Source of the DNA: Bacteroidales bacterium
Lineage (GTDB): Bacteria > Bacteroidota > Bacteroidia > Bacteroidales > JAGONC01
Direction: 5' to 3'
Length of the DNA stretch: 36,752 bases
Assembly: GCA_028716265.1 (NCBI GenBank)
Contig: JAQUQD010000028.1
Location: 1 to 36,752 of the forward strand
The notes under the pieces were generated by a model that ran no database searches, was not told the DNA's origin, and was given only the letters and a program-made list of their open reading frames with translations. Position 1 is the stretch's first letter, and every line of letters starts with the position of its first letter. This document shows, piece by piece, positions 7,059 through 16,176 of the stretch. Made by a program: the position numbers and the translations under genes.

Positions 7059-8693
7059 ATGCGAACCAACAGGCTGCAGTCACCGTATTTCTTTCTCATC
7101 CTTGCAATCGTCCTTTCTGTCCCAGCATTCCTGATGTACCTGGGCCTTTTGCCCTTCATTCCGGATGAAGCCATACGCGCACTGGTTTCCCTTGAGATGA
7201 TGCAATCCGGGGATTATGTCACCCCTACGCTGGGCGGTGACCTCTATATCAAAAAGCCTCCGCTATACAACTGGATCATCGCCGGTTTTTTCCATGTGAG
7301 TGGACAGCCAAACGAATTCTTTATGCGGTTGCCGGTCATCCTCTTTTTGCTGATCTATACCTTCACAATCTACCATTTTGTCAGAAAAGAACTGGGAACC
7401 CGGATGGGAATACTGGTTGCCCTGATGTTCCTTACCAATGGCCGCGTCCTTTTTTATGAATCGGAACATGGCCTGATCGACATCACGTTCTCCTGGCTGA
7501 CGTACATGCTTTTCATGCTCTCCTATGGATTCATGAAACAGGAAAGATACCTGTCCCTTTTTTTGTCCGCTTATGCGATCACAGCCGTTTCGTATCTTAT
7601 GAAAGGATTGCCAAGCCTGGTATTCCTTGCGATATCACTGCTGGTGCTCTTCATCTCACAGAAGAAGTTCAGGATGCTGTTCAACTGGCGGCACTTTGCC
7701 GCTATGGGACTGTTTGTGCTCATCGTGGGAGTTTATTATCTGGCATATTTTCACAGGAACGACATTCCCCCTGAGTCACTGTTTTCTGCCCTGATGGGCG
7801 AAACAACACGGCGTACCGTGATACGGTTTGGGTGGGTGAGAACCCTTACGCATCTTTTTACCTTTCCACTGGAAATGTTCTATCATTTTCTTCCCTGGAC
7901 CATACTAGCAGCATTATTATTTGTGAGGGGCAGCCTCAGAAAGATCCGCTCTCATCCCTTTCTGTGGTTCAACGCCTTGATCATCCTCTTCAACGTCATC
8001 GTTTACTGGACATCGCCGGAAGTGCATCCACGGTATATCCTGATGCTCATACCTCCCTTTTTCACCCTTCTGCTTTATCTTTATTTTGACCTGAAGAAAG
8101 ATGAAAATCAATTATGTAAATGGATTGAATATATCCTTGGCGCAGTTTTGATCATCCTGTCCCTGGGGATGCTGTTCCCCCTGTTCGTGGATCCCGTCAG
8201 GAAATTTCCAATGATTGGACTTATAAGCATCAGCTTGCTTCTGACCTTGGCTTTGATAACCTACAATTACTGGAAGCAGGAACCTGTGCGTCTTTTTTGG
8301 ATAGTCATTGCGCTGCTGGTCATCCGGACAGGCTTCAACCTGGTCATCCTGCCTGCGAGGTACATGGAGGCTAAGGAAGTCCATAGCCGTGAGATAGCAA
8401 AACATATTGGAAAGGAGACCAGGGGAACGTCGCTATACGTCTGGTGGAATCCGGATCGCATCCCGGATCCGTATTATGGCAAGCGAAGAACCGAATATGC
8501 ATTCATGTTCTATATCAGTGCCGAGAGGCGGGAACAACTGAGATTTTCATCGGAGATCGACAGCCGGGCTCTTTACATTGCCAGGGAAGAAGATATTGAA
8601 GGGTATGAAGTGGATACGATCCGTGAGATCACGCCTCCTGACCACCAGGGCCTCCTTTACCTGATCGCTTTCAAAGAAATGAAAAAGCAGTAG
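7059..8693 (+). CDS. GT39-family (ArnT-like) membrane glycosyltransferase
   Basis: A 544-residue protein with about 10-12 hydrophobic segments followed by a soluble C-terminal domain. In the first periplasmic loop it carries PDEAIRALVSLEMMQSGDYV, the acidic DE pair that is catalytic in ArnT/PMT enzymes, then GGDLYIKKPPLYNW with the conserved KPPL. Such enzymes take a sugar from polyprenyl phosphate on the periplasmic side and attach it to lipid A, another glycan or protein. Length and order match ArnT-like members. It is translationally close-coupled to the epimerase gene. With the GT2 and flippase-like genes opposite, this gives a complete donor-synthesis, flipping and transfer set. The acceptor is unknown. 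Confidence 0.85.
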   Translation: MRTNRLQSPYFFLILAIVLSVPAFLMYLGLLPFIPDEAIRALVSLEMMQSGDYVTPTLGGDLYIKKPPLYNWIIAGFFHVSGQPNEFFMRLPVILFLLIYTFTIYHFVRKELGTRMGILVALMFLTNGRVLFYESEHGLIDITFSWLTYMLFMLSYGFMKQERYLSLFLSAYAITAVSYLMKGLPSLVFLAISLLVLFISQKKFRMLFNWRHFAAMGLFVLIVGVYYLAYFHRNDIPPESLFSALMGETTRRTVIRFGWVRTLTHLFTFPLEMFYHFLPWTILAALLFVRGSLRKIRSHPFLWFNALIILFNVIVYWTSPEVHPRYILMLIPPFFTLLLYLYFDLKKDENQLCKWIEYILGAVLIILSLGMLFPLFVDPVRKFPMIGLISISLLLTLALITYNYWKQEPVRLFWIVIALLVIRTGFNLVILPARYMEAKEVHSREIAKHIGKETRGTSLYVWWNPDRIPDPYYGKRRTEYAFMFYISAERREQLRFSSEIDSRALYIAREEDIEGYEVDTIREITPPDHQGLLYLIAFKEMKKQ

Positions 8694-8705
8694 CAGTGGA
8701 CCATT

Positions 8706-10010
8706 CTACCTGATCAGGGCCTTCCGGTAGGATTTGATTGCTCTTTTCCTTGCCATTTCATGATCGACCATGGGCTTGGGATATGCCCGGGGATCCCGGT
8801 ACTCGGGTACCCATTGCTGAATGTAGATCTTTCGGGGATCGTAACGCTCCGCCTGCAGAGACGGATTAAAGACGCGGAAATAGGGCGCTGCATCACAACC
8901 GGTTCCTGCGACCCACTGCCATCCACCGTTATTGGAAGAGAGCTCAAAGTCCAGCAGCTTTCGGGCGAAGTATGCTTCTCCCCAGCGCCAGTCGATCAGC
9001 AGGTGCTTCACCAGGAAACTGGCAGTGACCATCCTGACACGGTTATGCATAAACCCGGTTGCATTCAGCTCCCGCATCCCCGCGTCCACCAGCGGGTAAC
9101 CGGTCCTGCCTTCGCACCATCTTGCAAACTCCTCTTCGTTGTTGATCCAGTGAATTTGATCATAGGCTGGTTTGAATGAACCAATGACCACGTGAGGAAA
9201 GTGCCACAGGATGTTCCCCATGTAAAACTCCCTCCAGATCAGCTCATTCAGCCATTTCTCGTTGAGATCCAATGCCAGACGGACCAGATGGCGTATCGAG
9301 ACAGTGCCAAAACGCAGGTGCACGCTCATCCGGCTGGTGCCGCGTATCGAGGGAATATCCCGGGTCAGGTGATAGGTGCGGATGACGCTCTCGTCAGGAT
9401 CGGCACCCGGGAACTCATAGTCAGCTGAATGGAAGTCCAGCTCTTCCGGAGAGGGCAGGGGACAGGGCGGACATTTCCTGAATGAGGATGCAAACACCTC
9501 TGTGTTATAAGGTCTGGAATGTACTTCTGAATAGAGTCCTTTCCAGCGGTTCATGTACGGAGTGAAAACCGTATAGGGTGTTCCGTCCGGCTTCAGGATC
9601 TCATCTTTTTCAAATATGAGCTGGTCCTTAAACGTTTTGAATGCAATACCCTGATCCTGAAGTAAATGAGCGATTTTCAGATCCCGTTCCCTGGCGTAAG
9701 GTTCATAATCATGATTGCAGTAAACAGCCGAGATCTCACGGGTTGAAGCCAGCTCGTTGAATATCCTGAAAGGATCACCATGGAAAATCCTTACAGAGGT
9801 TCCAAACGGGAGAAGCTTTTGCTGAATAGTGTACAGAGCCTTGAGAATAAACAGGATACGGCCATCCTTCCTGTCCTCCAGCTTTTCCAGAATGTTCCGG
9901 TCAATAATGAAGATAGGCTGGACGTTCCCCTTTTCTTTCAGTGCATAGTAAAGGCCTACATTATCCTCCAGCCTGAGGTCTCTTCTGAACCAGAAGATTG
10001 TGTATGCCAT
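8706..10010 (-). CDS. phrB: Deoxyribodipyrimidine photolyase (class I CPD type)
   Basis: A 434-residue protein with the antenna-binding alpha/beta domain at the N-terminus (IFWFRRDLRLEDNVGLYYAL, VYCNHDYEPYARERD) and the helical FAD domain at the C-terminus. FAD and DNA motifs include LIWREFYMGNILWHFP, GYPLVDAGMRELNATGFMHN, DWRWGEAYFARKLLDFELSS and NNGGWQWVAGTGCDAAPYFR. The NNGGWQW stretch and the D-x-x-PYFR end are diagnostic of class I CPD photolyases/cryptochromes. The length is slightly below the 450-480 usual for the family but no block is missing. It repairs UV-induced cyclobutane dimers using blue light. It lies 21 bases after the 124-residue unknown gene and may share the nuo transcript. 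It is convergent with the GT39 gene, with a 12-base gap. Confidence 0.93.
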   Translation of the reverse strand: MAYTIFWFRRDLRLEDNVGLYYALKEKGNVQPIFIIDRNILEKLEDRKDGRILFILKALYTIQQKLLPFGTSVRIFHGDPFRIFNELASTREISAVYCNHDYEPYARERDLKIAHLLQDQGIAFKTFKDQLIFEKDEILKPDGTPYTVFTPYMNRWKGLYSEVHSRPYNTEVFASSFRKCPPCPLPSPEELDFHSADYEFPGADPDESVIRTYHLTRDIPSIRGTSRMSVHLRFGTVSIRHLVRLALDLNEKWLNELIWREFYMGNILWHFPHVVIGSFKPAYDQIHWINNEEEFARWCEGRTGYPLVDAGMRELNATGFMHNRVRMVTASFLVKHLLIDWRWGEAYFARKLLDFELSSNNGGWQWVAGTGCDAAPYFRVFNPSLQAERYDPRKIYIQQWVPEYRDPRAYPKPMVDHEMARKRAIKSYRKALIR

Positions 10011-10031
10011 TCGGGAAAATGTTATTACGGA

Positions 10032-10406
10032 TTACCAGATGGTTTCGTCTCCTTTCAGTTCATGCTTTTCACCTTTCCTGAAGTAGCGCCAGTACCGGTT
10101 GTCGACCTGTTTACTGGTCCACTGGTTCCAAAAAGCAGGGGAGATCTTTTTACCGTCTTTTGTCTTCAGCCGCATCTGGTAAACGGCAATGACAGGATTG
10201 AATACCAAGTCAGTGACACCGATAGTAAACGTTTCGGGGGCAGTTTCATCCTCATTTTTATCTTTCTGGATCTGCACGATGAACTGATTGTGTTCCAGCA
10301 ACTCTTTGAGGAACGCCGCACGGTTCGCAGCAACTCCCTTTTCCACGATAGTGCAACGGATACCGTTCACTTCTTCCACACTATGCTTTCCTTTGTTCAG
10401 TGCCAT
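10032..10406 (-). CDS. Unrecognised small conserved-looking protein between nuoN and the photolyase
   Basis: A 124-residue soluble protein without signal peptide or membrane segment. Notable parts are the N-terminal MALNKGKHSVEEVNGIRC, a helix FLKELLEHNQFIV, an acidic insertion KDKNEDETAPE, TFTIGVTDLVFNPVIAVYQM, and an aromatic, basic C-terminus (SPAFWNQWTSKQVDNRYWRY). I do not recognise the family. It is 17 bases after the nuoN stop and 21 bases before the photolyase start, so it is probably co-transcribed with both. The C-terminal W/Y-rich basic patch could bind nucleic acid or an anionic surface, but that is speculation. Confidence 0.7.
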   Translation of the reverse strand: MALNKGKHSVEEVNGIRCTIVEKGVAANRAAFLKELLEHNQFIVQIQKDKNEDETAPETFTIGVTDLVFNPVIAVYQMRLKTKDGKKISPAFWNQWTSKQVDNRYWRYFRKGEKHELKGDETIW

Positions 10407-10423
10407 GGTTTGACTCTTATTGG

Positions 10424-11848
10424 CTAATTGATCCCTATACTGAGTTTATTGATCAGTTCATAGACGGTATTATAGAAACCCAGGGCGACAATGCCTGCAG
10501 TGCAGATCAGCAGTCCCAGCCGGGTGGTAATATCCGAGCTGAACGGTTCGATGGGGTGATCGTTCTTATTGATGAACATGGCTTTTACCACCAGGAGATA
10601 GTAGTATAAAGAAATGGTCGCATTCAGTACGGCGATGAAAACGAGCCAGTAATAGCCGCCTGATGCTGCAGACGTGAATAAAAAGAACTTACCGAAGAAT
10701 CCGGCGACAGGGGGTATCCCTGCCAGGGAGAACAGCGAAAGCATCATCAGGAGGCTCAGCCTGGGATTGGTATGGTAGAGTCCGTTATAATCGTCCATGC
10801 TTTCTTTTCCCGTATGATCATGGATCGCCGCAACCACACCGAATGCACCCAGGTTGGAGAAGATATAGACTAAAATGAAATAGATGACAGAAGCCATTCC
10901 AAGTTTTGATCCTGCAATGATGCCAAGCAGGATAAATCCGGCCTGGGCGATGGAGGAAAAAGCAAGAAGCCGCTTGAGGTTCTTCTGGCGAAGGGCAAAA
11001 AGATTCCCGATGGTCATGGTCAGGACGGCGATGATGTAGGTCAGGTCTTTCCACAGGAAGTCGATGGATGTAAATACAGTATAGAGGACAAGAATGAAAA
11101 TAAAAACAGCTGCACCTTTGGATATCACCGAAAGATAGGAGGTAACACCGACAGGTGCTCCCTCATAGACGTCGGCCGTCCACAGGTGGAAGGGGACCAG
11201 GGATATCTTGAAGCCCATGCCGGCGAAAAAGAAAATGAATCCAAGCACCTGCAGCGGCTCGCTTGAATATGCCGCCTTCACTTCGTTGAAGAAGATGGAG
11301 CCCGTGGTACCGTAGATCATCGACAAACCGAAAAGAAGGATACCCGATGAAAGAGCCGAAATGAGGATCAGTTTGATGCCTGCCTCTGCCGAACGCGTCT
11401 GGTGGTGAACGTATGCTGCCAGTGCGGCCATGGGGATGGTTGCCAGCTCCAGGCCGAGATAGAACATCAGGAAGTCGCCCGAGGAGATCATGAAGTTCAT
11501 ACCGATCAGCGTAGCCAGCAAAAGGACATAGAACTCGCTCATTTTCAATTTATTCTCTTCCTTTTTTAACCACGTGAACGATTGTAGCATGACGATGAAG
11601 AATCCGATGTTCAGGATGTTTTTCATCAGGATGATCAATCCGCTGGTGTGATACATCCCGCCAAAAAGCGTCCCTTCCCTGACAGGCAAGAATCCGATGA
11701 TCAGGTTGACAAAGAATAAAATGAGAGAGACGGGCAATACAAGGTAACGGTGTTTTGGTCCGGCACCCAGGTCCATTATCAGGATGCTCACTGCCAGCAG
11801 GGTCAGCAGCAGCTCATGCCTCATGATCATAAGATCGCTCAGATTCAT
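10424..11848 (-). CDS. nuoN: NADH-quinone oxidoreductase subunit N (antiporter-like)
   Basis: A 474-residue polytopic protein with about 14 hydrophobic helices. The transmembrane Glu region reads MFYLGLELATIPMAALAAY. The broken-helix and Lys region reads GMGFKISLVPFHLWTADVYE, then GAPVGVTSYLSVISKGAAVF, as in the three Mrp-antiporter-like proton channels of complex I. Length matches NuoN (470-490). It is the last nuo gene of the operon, 10 bases after nuoM. A short unknown gene and the photolyase follow on the same strand. Confidence 0.94.
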   Translation of the reverse strand: MNLSDLMIMRHELLLTLLAVSILIMDLGAGPKHRYLVLPVSLILFFVNLIIGFLPVREGTLFGGMYHTSGLIILMKNILNIGFFIVMLQSFTWLKKEENKLKMSEFYVLLLATLIGMNFMISSGDFLMFYLGLELATIPMAALAAYVHHQTRSAEAGIKLILISALSSGILLFGLSMIYGTTGSIFFNEVKAAYSSEPLQVLGFIFFFAGMGFKISLVPFHLWTADVYEGAPVGVTSYLSVISKGAAVFIFILVLYTVFTSIDFLWKDLTYIIAVLTMTIGNLFALRQKNLKRLLAFSSIAQAGFILLGIIAGSKLGMASVIYFILVYIFSNLGAFGVVAAIHDHTGKESMDDYNGLYHTNPRLSLLMMLSLFSLAGIPPVAGFFGKFFLFTSAASGGYYWLVFIAVLNATISLYYYLLVVKAMFINKNDHPIEPFSSDITTRLGLLICTAGIVALGFYNTVYELINKLSIGIN

Positions 11849-11858
11849 ACACTATCTG

Positions 11859-13382
11859 TTAGTTGAGTACCAGGGGTACATCATTTACCAAACCGGATAA
11901 CTTACCTATGATCGGGGCGAGGCTGAAGTTGATCATATCCGAAAGCCACAGGGGTGCCAGCCCAATCCCCGCAATGCCTAACACCAGGATAATGGTGGAT
12001 ATCCTTTCGTACCAGTGGGCGTCGCCCAGGTGCTCAAAATGTTCGTTTTTAATCGGACCCAGCAAAAGAATGCCGATCACCCGAAGGATATACACGGCCG
12101 TAATGACGATGGATGTGGTCGCCACGATCGTAACCACTCTGTGGAACGTATCGGCATGCTGGAAGGCACCGACAAAGATGGTGGCCTCTGCCACAAAGCC
12201 GCTCAGTCCCGGAAGGCCAAGGGATGCAAGACCTGCGATCACGTATACGGCCGACAGGAAGGGGATTACTTTCATAAGACCACCCATCTGGTCGATGATG
12301 CGTGTATGCGTCCGTGAGTAGATCATCCCGATCAAGGCAAAGAAAAGGGCTGTCATCAGACCGTGGGAGATCATCTGGATGATGGCACCGTTCATAGCAG
12401 TCTGATTCATCATCAGCAGTGCAAAAAGGACCAGTCCGCAATGGCTGACGGAGGAATAGGCGTTGATGTATTTCAAATCCTTCTGCCAGATGGCTCCAAA
12501 AGCCCCGTAGACGACGCTGATGGTGGTCAGGATGATAAAGATCCACGCCATTTCGTTGGCTGCTTCCGGCATCAGGAACATGGCTACGCGGAAGCAGCCA
12601 TATCCCCCAAGTTTCATCAGTACGCCGGCGTGTAGCATGGAAACGGCCGTGGGCGCCGAAGAATGTCCGTCGGGCGACCAGGTGTGCAGCGGGAACAAAG
12701 CTCCCAGGATGCCGAATCCGATGAACGTGAACGGAAAAAAGAAGCGCTGCGCTGTAACAGGAATGTCTGTTTTGGCAATTTCCAGGATATGGAACGTATG
12801 CTGCCCGCCAGCCGCGGCCGAATGAAAATAAAGGCCAAGGATGCCGACGGTCAGCAGCGCCGATCCCCCCATGAGCATCAGCGTCAGTTTCATCGCCGAG
12901 TATTCCTTCGGTCCCGATCCCCAGATCCCGATCAATAGATACATCGGGATGACCGCCAGCTCATAGAAGAGAAACATGGTGAACAGATCGAGGGAAATAA
13001 AGAAACCAAAAACTCCCGAACACAGAAGGATCAGGCTGATGAAAAACTCCCTGGAAAGAAACTCCATTTCCCAGGAAGCGAATACCCCCGCAAAGATGAC
13101 GACCGCCGTGAGCGCAATCATTGCTACGGATATTCCGTCCACCCCGATGGCATACCGTATGTTCAGGCTTGGAAACCAGGTGCTGTCGGCAGTAAAAAGC
13201 ATCTCATCCGCAACGCCTGCATTCCTGGCGCTGAGGTACATGAACACCAGCGCCCCGGCCAGGACCAGCTGAATGCTCATCCCCACCGCACTTGCCCACC
13301 GTGCACCTTTCAGGTCCCTGGTGAACAGGATGGCCACGATGGTCAGCGCGGGAACAACTACAAATAAGTTCAGAAAATGCAT
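11859..13382 (-). CDS. nuoM: NADH-quinone oxidoreductase subunit M (antiporter-like)
   Basis: A 507-residue polytopic membrane protein. It shows the conserved Glu helix FLFYELAVIPMYLLIGIWG and the proton-channel stretch GILGALFPLHTWSPDGHSSA, PTAVSMLHAGVLMKLGGYG, both diagnostic for NuoM/ND4. YINAYSSVSHCGLV corresponds to the later conserved SSxSHxG block. NuoM forms one of the four proton paths of the membrane arm. It sits between nuoL (15-base gap) and nuoN (10-base gap). Confidence 0.95.
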   Translation of the reverse strand: MHFLNLFVVVPALTIVAILFTRDLKGARWASAVGMSIQLVLAGALVFMYLSARNAGVADEMLFTADSTWFPSLNIRYAIGVDGISVAMIALTAVVIFAGVFASWEMEFLSREFFISLILLCSGVFGFFISLDLFTMFLFYELAVIPMYLLIGIWGSGPKEYSAMKLTLMLMGGSALLTVGILGLYFHSAAAGGQHTFHILEIAKTDIPVTAQRFFFPFTFIGFGILGALFPLHTWSPDGHSSAPTAVSMLHAGVLMKLGGYGCFRVAMFLMPEAANEMAWIFIILTTISVVYGAFGAIWQKDLKYINAYSSVSHCGLVLFALLMMNQTAMNGAIIQMISHGLMTALFFALIGMIYSRTHTRIIDQMGGLMKVIPFLSAVYVIAGLASLGLPGLSGFVAEATIFVGAFQHADTFHRVVTIVATTSIVITAVYILRVIGILLLGPIKNEHFEHLGDAHWYERISTIILVLGIAGIGLAPLWLSDMINFSLAPIIGKLSGLVNDVPLVLN

Positions 13383-13397
13383 CGCTCGCCTGTCATT

Positions 13398-15317
13398 TTA
13401 GTATAACAAACAGATAAAAACCAGGATCAGCAGCACAGCACCCGATACGAACACAAGCGCATACTGCTGTAATTGCCCCGACTGCAAACCTTTGACCTTT
13501 TGACTCGCAGATACAATCACCCAGGCAATCCCGTTAATGGTCCCGTCGACAACATGCCTGTCGAACCAGGCGACCGGGGTGGATATGTATCTGAAAATGA
13601 CTTTTTTGGTGATGAACAGGTACACCTCATCAATATAGAACTTATGGTACGACCATGTGTACAGGTGCCTGAACGTGGATGCCATCCTTTCGGGCAGGGC
13701 GCTCTCCTTGCGGTACATGACCGCAGCCACACCGATCCCTGCCACGGCGATCAGCACCGAAGGTATGGCCACACCCCATTCGATGCGGGTGTCAAGATGA
13801 AGTCCGTCGCTGGTGACAAGACTGTGGAATGGGATGAACCCGCTGAATACCGATACCAGGGCCAGCAACATCAGCGGAATGGTCATCACGTACGGAGCCT
13901 CCTGAGGCACATGGTGATAATGCGCCTGTTTCCCCTGGAAGATGCTGAAGTACAGCCGGAACATATAAAATGCGGTCAGGCCTGCTACGATGTACTCCAC
14001 AAAGAACAGGAACTTATTATGATGCCACGCTGCGGCCAGGATCTCATCCTTGCTGAAAAAGCCCGCAAATGTAGGAATTCCTGCAATAGTGAGACAGGCA
14101 ACCAGGAACGTGATGTGGGTGATGGGTAGATACTTCCTTAATCCCCCCATCTCATTCATGTAATTGGTATGAACGGCATGGATCACGGCCCCGGCACAGA
14201 GGAACAGCAGCGCCTTGAACATGGCATGGGTGAACAGGTGGAACATCGATGCCATGAATCCAAGCCCCTCATGCCCTCCGTAGCGAGCAACTCCCAGCGC
14301 CAGCATCATGTATCCGATCTGCGACATGGTTGAATAGGCAAGCACCCGCTTGATATCCAGCTGGGTGCAGGCGATCACCGCCGCAAACAACGATGTGAAT
14401 CCTCCGACATAGGCAACCACATTCAGGGCAGGGATACCCGCAAGCGCATAGACCGGGAACATGCGGGCCACCAGGTAAACGCCCGCAACCACCATCGTGG
14501 CGGCGTGGATCAGGGCAGAAACAGGAGTCGGGCCTTCCATGGCATCCGGCAACCATATATGAAGCGGGAACATAGCTGATTTCCCGGCCCCTCCCATGAA
14601 CACCAGGATCAGCGACCAGGTGATGACCGACAGCCCCAGAAAAGTGGCGCCACCCGCATGGGTCACAGCCGGCCCTGCAGGATCGGTAAGAGTCTGAAAA
14701 TCGAACGTGCCGGTGGTAAAGGATAGAACCAGGATGCCGATCAGAAATCCCAGATCGGCAAACCGTGTCACGATGAATGCCTTCTTGGAGGCAGCCACTG
14801 CAGAGGGCCGCTGATAATAGAAACCGATCAGCAGATAGCTCGAAACCCCTACCAGCTCCCAGAAAATATACATCTGGAAGATATTGGCCGCCACGACAAG
14901 TCCCAGCATCGAAAAAGTGAAGAGGGATAAAAAAGAGAAAAACCGTTCATAACCTCTTTCCCCTTTCATATAGCCGATGCTGTAGATGTGCACCATCAGC
15001 GAAACGGTCGTGATCACGATCAGCATCATCACCGAGATCGGATCCAGCAATATCCCCATGTCAATATGCAGCGTTTCCGTAAGACGGAGCCAGACCGCGT
15101 TCATGGCAATGATGGCCGTATATCCATCTTCGCCGGGTGCTGAAGCAAAAAAATATCGGTAAGCCGTGGTTAACGAAAGGATAAAGGAAACCAGCAGGCC
15201 TGCCGATCCCACGATGCCTGAAAACATAGGCTTGAACCTGTTTCCGAACAATCCCAGGAATATAAAGATGATAAATGGGATCAGAAGAATGTAAACCGTA
15301 TATGCGTATCCGTGCAT
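13398..15317 (-). CDS. nuoL: NADH-quinone oxidoreductase subunit L (antiporter-like, lateral helix)
   Basis: A 639-residue protein with about 16 transmembrane helices. Key segments are MYIFWELVGVSSYLLIGFYY with the conserved Glu, and GGAGKSAMFPLHIWLPDAME followed by GPTPVSALIHAATMVVAGVY with the channel Lys and His. The C-terminal region (about 540-639) holds an amphipathic stretch and a final hydrophobic helix matching the lateral helix and anchor of NuoL. Length is normal for the subunit. It lies 10 bases after nuoK and upstream of nuoM, the usual gene order. Confidence 0.95.
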   Translation of the reverse strand: MHGYAYTVYILLIPFIIFIFLGLFGNRFKPMFSGIVGSAGLLVSFILSLTTAYRYFFASAPGEDGYTAIIAMNAVWLRLTETLHIDMGILLDPISVMMLIVITTVSLMVHIYSIGYMKGERGYERFFSFLSLFTFSMLGLVVAANIFQMYIFWELVGVSSYLLIGFYYQRPSAVAASKKAFIVTRFADLGFLIGILVLSFTTGTFDFQTLTDPAGPAVTHAGGATFLGLSVITWSLILVFMGGAGKSAMFPLHIWLPDAMEGPTPVSALIHAATMVVAGVYLVARMFPVYALAGIPALNVVAYVGGFTSLFAAVIACTQLDIKRVLAYSTMSQIGYMMLALGVARYGGHEGLGFMASMFHLFTHAMFKALLFLCAGAVIHAVHTNYMNEMGGLRKYLPITHITFLVACLTIAGIPTFAGFFSKDEILAAAWHHNKFLFFVEYIVAGLTAFYMFRLYFSIFQGKQAHYHHVPQEAPYVMTIPLMLLALVSVFSGFIPFHSLVTSDGLHLDTRIEWGVAIPSVLIAVAGIGVAAVMYRKESALPERMASTFRHLYTWSYHKFYIDEVYLFITKKVIFRYISTPVAWFDRHVVDGTINGIAWVIVSASQKVKGLQSGQLQQYALVFVSGAVLLILVFICLLY

Positions 15318-15327
15318 CTGTACAGAC

Positions 15328-15645
15328 TTAATGTTTCATTTCATCAACTTTTCCCACTTCGATCGAACGGAAATTCCTGTATATGTTGATGATGATGGCA
15401 ATGGCGACGGCTGCTTCCGCGGCGGCGATCGCGATGACGATCATGCTGAAAAAATGGCCCTGCAGCTTATGGGGGAAAAGATACCTGTTGAAAACCACAA
15501 AGTTGATGTTCACTGAGTTCAGGATCAGCTCGATCGACATTAGGATGGTGATCAGGTTCCGCCGGGTTAGGAAACCGAAGATCCCGATAAAGAACATCAG
15601 TGTGCTGACGATCAGAAAATAATGAAGAGGGATCCCTTGATGCAT
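15328..15645 (-). CDS. nuoK: NADH-quinone oxidoreductase subunit K
   Basis: A 105-residue, three-helix protein starting MHQGIPLHYFLIVSTLMFFI. It carries the two conserved membrane glutamates in LMSIELILNSVNINFVVF and AAAEAAVAIAIIINIYR. An upstream ATG at 15681 would add 12 charged residues and overlap nuoJ. The ATG at 15645, 13 bases after the nuoJ stop, gives the normal NuoK length. NuoK links the proton channels of the membrane arm. Confidence 0.94.
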   Translation of the reverse strand: MHQGIPLHYFLIVSTLMFFIGIFGFLTRRNLITILMSIELILNSVNINFVVFNRYLFPHKLQGHFFSMIVIAIAAAEAAVAIAIIINIYRNFRSIEVGKVDEMKH

Positions 15646-15658
15646 GGTTGATGGTTTA

Positions 15659-16165
15659 CTATTTGACTTCTTTTTTAGCAACGATGATGGCTCCGATCAT
15701 GACGGCAAGCAGCAGGACCGAAATGACCTCAAACGGCAGGGCATATCCGTCCTCACCGTAACTGATCAGATGGCTGCCGATTGATTTCATGGTGCTGGGT
15801 ATGGCCGGTTCCGCTGAAGCTTTAAAAACGTAACTGTAGATCGTATAAAGTGTAACTCCAGCTCCCAGCAAGACCACGAAGGCCGATGCGATCATGGGCC
15901 ATTTGCCTGCCATGGCCGCCCTTTCACTGATATGGCTGGTCAGCAGGATGGAAAAGATGATCAGGACTACGATACCTCCGGCGTAGACCGTCAGCTGAAC
16001 CGCGGCCAGGAACATGTAGTCAAGCATGAAGTAAAGGCCAGCGGTAGCCAGAAGGACAAAAAGCAGAAAAACGGCCGACCGCAGGATACGCCGGGTAAGT
16101 ACCGTCATCACGGAGAAGACAAGGATTAATCCCGACAATATGAAAAACATGACCAGATTGTTCAT
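15659..16165 (-). CDS. nuoJ: NADH-quinone oxidoreductase subunit J
   Basis: A 168-residue, five-helix protein starting MNNLVMFFILSGLILVFSVM. The conserved third helix region reads LDYMFLAAVQLTVYAGGIVV, containing the pi-bulge VYAGG(I/A) signature of NuoJ/ND6. The frame extends to an ATG at 16249, but that part is hydrophilic and overlaps nuoI. The chosen start is 11 bases after the nuoI stop. It contributes to the E-channel of the membrane arm. Confidence 0.94.
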   Translation of the reverse strand: MNNLVMFFILSGLILVFSVMTVLTRRILRSAVFLLFVLLATAGLYFMLDYMFLAAVQLTVYAGGIVVLIIFSILLTSHISERAAMAGKWPMIASAFVVLLGAGVTLYTIYSYVFKASAEPAIPSTMKSIGSHLISYGEDGYALPFEVISVLLLAVMIGAIIVAKKEVK

Positions 16166-16176
16166 AGCCTGCCTGT

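Noticed and set aside
9780-10427. Plus-strand open frame of 215 codons opposite the photolyase start and the 124-residue gene
   Set aside because: It overlaps two better minus-strand genes over its whole length and has low-complexity, non-domain-like content.
13473-14129. Plus-strand open frame of 218 codons opposite nuoL
   Set aside because: It is antisense to strongly conserved nuoL sequence and rich in His/Gln/Arg, as expected for a shadow frame.
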